In this document: in pieces, positions 58,908-64,000 of the stretch
Numbering within the stretch: position 1 is the first letter of the stretch
Layout of the letters: each line of letters starts with the position of its first letter
Source: Cordilura impudica
Taxonomy: Eukaryota; Arthropoda; Insecta; Diptera; Scathophagidae
Reading direction: 5' to 3'
DNA: 64,000 nt
Assembly (NCBI GenBank): GCA_963682025.1
Contig: OY821517.1
Coordinates: forward strand, 18,626,048 to 18,690,047
Translations under genes and position numbers: made by a program
Notes under the pieces: model-generated
What the model was told of the DNA's origin: nothing
Seen by the model: only the letters and a program-made list of their open reading frames with translations
Databases searched by the model: none

Positions 58908-60213
58908 ACGGGTGATTTTTTAAGAGCTTGATAACTTTTTTTTAAAAAAAAACGCATAAAATTTGCAAAATCTCATCGGTTCTTTATTTGAAACGTTAGA
59001 TTGGTCCATGACATTTACTTTTTGAAGATAATTTCATTTAAATGTTGACCGCGGCTGCGTCTTAGGTGGTCCATTCGGAAAGTCCAATTTTGGGCAACTT
59101 TTTCGAGCATTTCGGCCGGAATAGCCCGAATTTCTTCGGAAATGTTGTCTTCCAAAGCTGGAATAGTTGCTGGCTTATTTCTGTAGACTTTAGACTTGAC
59201 GTAGCCCCACAAAAAATAGTCTAAAGGCGTCAAATCGCATGATCTTGGTGGCCAACTTACCGGTCCATTTCTTGAGATGAATTGTTCTCCGAAGTTTTCC
59301 CTCAAAATGGCCATAGAATCGCGAGCTGTGTGGCATGTAGCGCCATCTTGTTGAAACCACATGTCAACCAAGTTCAGTTCTTCCATTTTTGGCAACAAAA
59401 AGTTTGTTAGCATCGAACGATAGCGATCGCCATTCACCGTAACGTTGCGTCCAACAGCATCTTTGAAAAAATACGGTCCAATGATTCCACCAGCGTACAA
59501 ACCACACCAAACAGTGCATTTTTCGGGATGCATGGGCAGTTCTTGAACGGCTTCTGGTTGCTCTTCACTCCAAATACGGCAATTTTGCTTATTTACGAAG
59601 CCATTCAACCAGAAATGAGCCTCATCGCTGAACAAAATTTGTCGATAAAAAAGCGGATTTTCTGCCAACTTTTCTAGGGCCCATTCACTGAAAATTAGAC
59701 GTTGTGGCAGATCGTTCGGCTTCAGTTCTTGCACGAGCTGTATTTTATACGGTTTTACACCAAGATCTTTGCGTAAAATCTTCCATGTGGTCGAATAACA
59801 CAAACCCAATTGCTGCGAACGGCGACGAATCGACATTTCACGGTCTTCAGTAACACTCTCAGAAACAGACGCAATATTCTCTTCTGTACGCACTGTACGC
59901 ATTCGTGTGGTTGGTTTAATGTCCAATAAAGTAAACTGAGTGCGAAACTTGGTCACAATCGCATTAATTGTTTGCTCACTTGGTCGATTATGTAGACCAT
60001 AAATCGGACGTAAAGCGCGAAACACATTTCGAACCGAACACTGATTTTGGTAATAAAATTCAATGATTTGCAAGCGTTGCTCGTTAGTAAGTCTATTCAT
60101 GATGAAATGTCAAAGCATACTGAGCATCTTTCTCTTTGACACCATGTCTGAAATCCCACGTGATCTGTCAAATACTAATGCATGAAAATCCTAACCTCAA
60201 AAAAATCACCCGT
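58908..60213 (-). mobile_element. Full-length DD41D mariner (rosa-like)
   Basis: 1306 bp between TA dinucleotides (58906-58907 and 60214-60215). Terminal inverted repeats ACGGGTGATTTTTT at both ends (14 bp perfect). One uninterrupted transposase gene with about 113 bp before and 107 bp after it, and AATAAA on the minus strand near 58982. It is inserted in a Tc1-like remnant. An internally deleted relative lies at 26983-27915. Confidence 0.95.
59015..60100 (-). CDS. mariner transposase, DD41D type
   Basis: Intact 361-residue enzyme for cut-and-paste transposition at TA. N-terminal helix-turn-helix at residues 1-55 (MNRLTNEQRLQIIEFYYQN). Second helix-turn-helix at about 86-125 (MSIRRRSQQLGLCYSTTWKI). 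The DDE/D nuclease has Asp159 (FSDEAHFWLNG), Asp252 (FQQDGATCHTA) and Asp294 (TPLDYFLWGYVK). Spacing is 92 and 41 residues, hence DD41D; this spacing is known from the rosa subfamily of tephritid flies. C-terminus DHLRRSRGQHLNEIIFKK. The start is chosen because the deleted paralogue at 27095 begins with the same residues. All catalytic residues are present and there are no stops, so it may be active. Confidence 0.95.
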   Translation of the reverse strand: MNRLTNEQRLQIIEFYYQNQCSVRNVFRALRPIYGLHNRPSEQTINAIVTKFRTQFTLLDIKPTTRMRTVRTEENIASVSESVTEDREMSIRRRSQQLGLCYSTTWKILRKDLGVKPYKIQLVQELKPNDLPQRLIFSEWALEKLAENPLFYRQILFSDEAHFWLNGFVNKQNCRIWSEEQPEAVQELPMHPEKCTVWCGLYAGGIIGPYFFKDAVGRNVTVNGDRYRSMLTNFLLPKMEELNLVDMWFQQDGATCHTARDSMAILRENFGEQFISRNGPVSWPPRSCDLTPLDYFLWGYVKSKVYRNKPATIPALEDNISEEIRAIPAEMLEKVAQNWTFRMDHLRRSRGQHLNEIIFKK

Positions 60214-60560
60214 TACTTATAGATTCTGGCAAAATTAAAGTTTTATGAAAAGTTAAAAACCATAATTTCATTTTATGGCGCAGGCCACATAACACGACTC
60301 TAAAGCAGGATAATTTAATAGCAAGAAAATTTAAAATTGTGCAAAAATGCTACTTAAAAAGCTCATTAACCGTCTGAAAGTAAAACTATGTGCTCGAACT
60401 GCTTCCCGACGAGCAATTGAGGCTGATCTTGGTTGTTATCGTCCTGTGAGAAAACCACTGATATCAAAGAAAAATCGCCTGATTAGCATTAATCTCGCTA
60501 AAGAACACGTGAACTGGAACTAGAATAGTGTTGGCGAATAGTGTTGGCAAAAAAATTAAA
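60214..60560 (+). pseudogene. Tc1-like transposase remnant, right of mariner
   Basis: A frame reads ARTASRRAIEADLGCYRPVR and KPLISKKNRLISINLAKEHV, then NWN: the second HTH and linker of Tc1 transposases. Parallels 7530-7690 of the first copy. The DDE domain is missing; a Helitron N1 copy follows. Confidence 0.8.
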
Positions 60561-60617
60561 TATTTAAACGGTCATAAAATTTTCCTATACCCACACAGCT
60601 TGGGGGTTTTACTATAA

Positions 60618-60800
60618 CTAGTATAGCCCAGCTCTCGAAATTCCAGTGCAAATTCTAGGAAATATTATTTTTAATTCAATTTTTATCTTGTATCCAATGT
60701 TTTTTTAATCTATATATATAAAAAAATTATAAATATTTAAATTAGAATAAAGGTATGCTAACCAATTTTAACAATTCACAATTCAACACAGAGCGTCTGA
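60618..60800 (-). mobile_element. Non-autonomous Helitron (family N1), 5' truncated
   Basis: 3' end CTAG (60621-60618) followed by T on the minus strand, 12 nt from the palindrome CTGGAATTTCGAG (one arm mutated). The body has aaaggtatgctaacc and aattcaacacagagcg. The TC end was not found. Confidence 0.65.
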
Positions 60801-61542
60801 TATATAATTTAAATCATTCGCATTTACAGGGTGTAACGAATTATTATAAATATTGTATTTTATTAAATTTAATATATTTTGAAAACAGATTAAACATAAA
60901 TTTTATCATTCTCAGCTTCTCCTCCATATGATCAATAACTCTGCCAATTTTCACATTCCTACGTGTCCGCATATTACTTAAAAAGGGAACTAAAAATTTA
61001 CCTTCACGAATTAATAGTGTTATTGCATAGTAAAAAATATCATTTTTTTGTCAACAGCATATAAATGAAAGTTTTAAGTTTCGTTATTTTTTCTGAAGTT
61101 CAAATTAATAAAAGAGTTTTTAATTTTATGATAAAATTTTTTGGTATTGACCGTTGAAGTCGTCAAAAATATATATTTTTTTAATTTTGCATCATATTGT
61201 CACTCACACTATATTTGTTATTGTTTTTAAATATTATTATGATTTAAATAACTAATATAATAATTACGCTATAAACGTAGCGAGTATATTGCTAGTATTA
61301 TTATTATATTAATATAGATACAAAAATGAAGAAATAAACTTTTTAAAATAATTTTTTTTTTGCGTGTACACCAGAATATCCGTGACCTTCATATGTTTTT
61401 TCAAAACATATTTCTAATGCGCAAAAATTTGTGTAAAAAATATATATGTAGATATAAAAGTTTTTCTGTTCCAATGATCATGACTGACTGATCTTACCAC
61501 TTAAAACGCATGATGAAAAATTATATTTAAACAAAAGATGAC
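60801..61542. other. Tc1 right-end fragment and unassigned DNA
   Basis: 61030-61215 is colinear with 8150-8225 plus 9530-9690 (gtcaacagcatata, taagtttcgttatttt, aattaataaaagagttttt, ttggtattgaccg, attgtcactcacac), the right side of the Tc1 family. The remainder is unassigned. 61538-61542 (atgac) is the base-pair flank of the LTR. Confidence 0.5.
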
Positions 61543-62125
61543 TGTCGCTGGCTGCGACGTGAGTTATCTTGCGGGGATAGCGAATTTAACTTCAATAAAT
61601 TAATACAGTTGTTGATAATAAGTTTAACTTATATGTACATATACAGTTGTTGATAATAAGTTTAACTTATATGTACATATACAGTTGTTGCTGATAAGTT
61701 TAACTTATATGTACATATACAGTTGTTGCTGTTTATTTCTAAAAAAAATATTACATTAGAAAAAGTAAATATAAAATACCGCACTGCTACTTACCGCAGT
61801 CTTTATCCCCAGCAAACTGACTTCACATTTAGAGCCACCGTTTGTTTGGGTATCTTCATTCTATTTTCACTCAATTGTTAAAACGGTTCTATTCCGTTAC
61901 AGAACCTGTTTTCTCATGAAACACTGCAGTAGAATGAAGATAAAAAAGACTGCAATAAATTTGGCGACGACAATGACCACATAGCAAACAAATAAATGAA
62001 CATAACAACATACGCACACACCTACATACACCAAAAATAAAGCAATTACCATTGCTATGTATGTATGTGCGTATGTGTACAAACATGTAAATAAAAAGAC
62101 AAATATATGAGCGGTTCCAGCGACA
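61543..62125 (-). mobile_element. 3' LTR of BEL/Pao retrotransposon
   Basis: 583 bp. On the minus strand it begins TGTCGCTGGAACCGCTC directly after the polypurine tract and ends ...GCAGCCAGCGACA: TG...CA with 9-bp inverted ends (TGTCGCTGG / CCAGCGACA). Poly(A) signal AATAAA on the minus strand at 61737-61732. A 38-bp minisatellite lies between that signal and the LTR end. The 5' LTR is outside the window, so the target duplication cannot be checked. Confidence 0.85.
61606..61731. repeat. 38-bp minisatellite in LTR, built of two palindromes
   Basis: Units start with CAGTTGTTG at 61606, 61644 and 61682, plus a 12-base partial at 61720. Each unit contains ATAAGTTTAACTTAT and the perfect palindrome TATATGTACATATA. 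Unit 3 differs by a short substitution (ctgataag for ataataag). Confidence 0.95.
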
Positions 62126-62136
62126 TCCCCACCCCC
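62126..62136 (-). promoter_or_regulatory. Polypurine tract of BEL element
   Basis: GGGGGTGGGGA on the minus strand, immediately before the LTR TG. Plus-strand primer site for reverse transcription. 19 bp downstream of the pol stop codon. Confidence 0.8.
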
Positions 62137-62155
62137 GTGGATCGACCTCGATTCA

Positions 62156-64000
62156 CTATTCGAAGTCCAGGACTGCAAGCTTGGACACAGGGCGCCTCAA
62201 AATACCGGAACACGTTCTGACATCAGCACGACGAATGACACCATCACTGCCCTTGTAAACTTCTTCTATTCGACCTCTCTTCCACTCTCGGCGAGAAACG
62301 GCTGGATCGCAGATGAGAACCAAGTCACCAGGAGCCATAGGTTGTGTGTATTCGCACCATTTTGACCTTCGTGTAAGCGTTGGCAAATACTCAATTATCC
62401 ACCTTTTCCAAAAGTGGTCACGGAGCTGACGGGAGATTCGCCACTGTTTTCTCGAAACAGCTGGCTTATCGATGACTGTTCCCTCTAGTGTTTGCGCAGT
62501 ATTAGGCGACCCCAGCAAAAAATGATTCGGTGTTAGCGGCTCTTCGTCCTCATGGCTGACAGGCAAATGAGTCAATGGACGAGAATTCACAATATTTTCC
62601 GCCTCGATGAGAAAACTTTGTAAGGTGTGTTCCTTAGGGGCCACTTCTGTCAGAGTCACTCGGAGTACTTTTTTTACACATTGGACCATTCGCTCCCATA
62701 TGCCACCTTCCGCCGGATTATATGGACAATTGAACACCCAGTCTATGCCCTTTGTTGTCAACTCATCTTGTATTCGAGCCACGTCAAAGACTTCTTCGAA
62801 CATCTTAGCTTCTTGGTTTACACCAACAAAATTCTTCCCATTATCGCTACGCATCTTCAATGGGGTACCACGTCGATTTATGAAATTTCTTATTGTCAAT
62901 ATACAAGCATCTGTTGACAAATCAAAGGCCACCTCTAAATGAACTGCTCTGATAGTTAGGCACGTAAACAGAGCAACCCAACGCTTTTCGTGGCGGCGAC
63001 CAATTGTAATGTTAACTGGTCCAAAATAGTCAACACCAGTGTATGTAAACGGACGCACATATGGAGTAAGTCTGTCGGTTGGCAATGGACCCATATAAGG
63101 CGGCGCTGGACTTGCACGACGAATTTTACAAATGTTGCAAGTTGAGATACATTTACTCAGAAGTTTTCTAAGACGTGGAATCCAAAATGTTTTTCTGATT
63201 TCCCCCAATGTAGCCTCAAAGTTTTGATGTTTCATCTTATTATGCATATGAGCTACAATAAGTTGGGTTAAGTGATGAGTGGGCGACAGTATGATGGGAC
63301 GTCTAGAGTATAGTGGTAACCAACTGGCTGCATCGATGCGACCATACACTCGAAGACACTTTTTGTCATCAATATAAGGCGATAAAGTGTACAGGCCGTT
63401 ACATTTTGGTATGTTGCCACCAATTAATTCGGCAGCAGTTAAACAACTTGTGGCATTGTCTAATTTCTTCTTACGACAGTAGTCAACAAATCTCCGAGCC
63501 CATGCCATAGTTCGTTTGAGCCTGAGAAATGAAGAAAAACGTTTAAAATCAATGATTAAATTTGAACTAACCAGTAATGCAAATTTCGGCCGCAGTTCCT
63601 CTTCACAGCAATCATTGTGTTCACCACAATCTGATGTTGGCCACCCGTCTTCATGGTTGTATAGAAATTTTGGGCCTTGAAACCAGCGTTGCTCATAAGA
63701 AAAATTAACTTTATTTTTCGTTCTGGTTGTTTCATCGGCAACATTAAGGTCCGTGGGCAACCATCTCCAATCAGCTGGGCGCGTAGAGTCCAATATTTCG
63801 GAAATTCTATGGGCAACAAATGGTTTGTATCTTCTACTTTCTGAACAAATCCAATTGATGACTGTTGTAGAATCGCTCCAAAAAATACAACGGGAAACCT
63901 TTAGCGAATGCTCCTCCAGTATTGTACACATCAGTCTTGTTCCCAACACGGCTGCTTGTAGTTCTAATCGGGGAATAGTCATGGTCTTCATTGGAGCGCA
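62156..64000 (-). CDS. BEL/Pao pol, RNase H-integrase part (partial)
   Basis: Frame open from the window edge (64000) to TAG at 62156; residues below count from the Met at 63991, probably internal. RNase H: PRLELQAAVLG at 7-17 and FWSDSTTVINW at 38-48. Integrase zinc-binding domain: His250, His255, Cys285, Cys288. Integrase core: Asp321 (GVDYFGPV), Asp383 (RSDNGKNFVG), Glu433 (NPAEGGIWERM), with 49 residues between the last two, longer than the retroviral 35 as in BEL elements. DUF5641-type C-terminal domain at about 520-611 (FWKRW...EYLPTL, PGDLVLI, W..GRI.....G.DG..R). No stops or frameshifts in this 615-codon stretch. Protease and RT lie beyond the window. Confidence 0.95.
   Translation of the reverse strand, partial: CAPMKTMTIPRLELQAAVLGTRLMCTILEEHSLKVSRCIFWSDSTTVINWICSESRRYKPFVAHRISEILDSTRPADWRWLPTDLNVADETTRTKNKVNFSYEQRWFQGPKFLYNHEDGWPTSDCGEHNDCCEEELRPKFALLVSSNLIIDFKRFSSFLRLKRTMAWARRFVDYCRKKKLDNATSCLTAAELIGGNIPKCNGLYTLSPYIDDKKCLRVYGRIDAASWLPLYSRRPIILSPTHHLTQLIVAHMHNKMKHQNFEATLGEIRKTFWIPRLRKLLSKCISTCNICKIRRASPAPPYMGPLPTDRLTPYVRPFTYTGVDYFGPVNITIGRRHEKRWVALFTCLTIRAVHLEVAFDLSTDACILTIRNFINRRGTPLKMRSDNGKNFVGVNQEAKMFEEVFDVARIQDELTTKGIDWVFNCPYNPAEGGIWERMVQCVKKVLRVTLTEVAPKEHTLQSFLIEAENIVNSRPLTHLPVSHEDEEPLTPNHFLLGSPNTAQTLEGTVIDKPAVSRKQWRISRQLRDHFWKRWIIEYLPTLTRRSKWCEYTQPMAPGDLVLICDPAVSRREWKRGRIEEVYKGSDGVIRRADVRTCSGILRRPVSKLAVLDFE

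Noticed and set aside
61606..61731. CRISPR-like array (regular 38-bp repeats)
   Set aside because: Units are head-to-tail with no spacers, lie in an LTR, and the genome is eukaryotic.
1..64000. A novel multi-gene defence or biosynthetic system
   Set aside because: Every ORF with recognisable protein character belongs to a transposable element. No cluster of non-transposon genes is present.

Overview
The window looks like a repeat-choked, AT-rich piece of a dipteran nuclear genome. A calyptrate fly (blow fly or house fly relative) is my best guess. The basis is a very abundant short repeat built like Drosophila DINE-1, together with BEL/Pao, jockey-like LINE, Tc1, mariner, piggyBac, Harbinger and Helitron material. 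The assignment is inferred from repeat content only. There is no bacterial-style gene organisation, no rRNA, no CRISPR array and no convincing complete host gene. The only candidate host coding sequence is a 46-base signal-peptide-like first exon at 45346-45391. The rest could be one giant intron or intergenic DNA.

Layout. 1-6 kb: DINE-1-like elements (called HINE here), a T-rich simple repeat, a non-autonomous Helitron and a dead mariner. 6.8-9.7 kb: LINE and Tc1 debris, AT simple repeats and a second copy of the Helitron. 11.5-16.7 kb: a short inverted-repeat element family, one copy split by a HINE, plus further HINEs. 17.8-23.5 kb: two diverged copies of a piggyBac-derived segment. One carries a tRNA-like SINE; the other carries a 1.9-kb Helitron with textbook TC...CTAG ends, a helicase C-terminal remnant and a ~143-bp tandem array. 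23.6-24.9 kb: a LINE C-terminus split by a HINE. 27-29.6 kb: an internally deleted mariner and a fold-back/piggyBac composite. 29.7-41.3 kb: many HINEs, a second SINE and a jockey-like LINE remnant. 41.7-44.5 kb: a non-LTR retrotransposon interrupted by a 216-bp Harbinger-type MITE. 46.3-52.2 kb: a HINE, Tc1 debris, and a second fold-back/piggyBac composite invaded by a 1.39-kb solo LTR that has its own 164-bp tandem repeats. 54.4-58.5 kb: a tandem duplication of HINE plus LINE, then a ~150-bp tandem array. 58.6-60.6 kb: a full-length DD41D mariner with an intact 361-residue transposase, sitting inside a dead Tc1. 61.5-64 kb: the 3' half of a BEL/Pao retrotransposon with its 3' LTR, which runs off the window end.

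How it fits together. Nesting gives a relative chronology: old LINE, Tc1 and piggyBac remnants are host to younger HINEs, MITEs, Helitron, SINE and mariner. Only two ORFs look potentially functional: the mariner transposase and the partial BEL pol. I found no undescribed multi-gene system. The interesting material is structural: Helitron/Helentron termini, fold-back composites, tandem arrays inside LTRs and insertion sites that can be read from paralogous empty copies.
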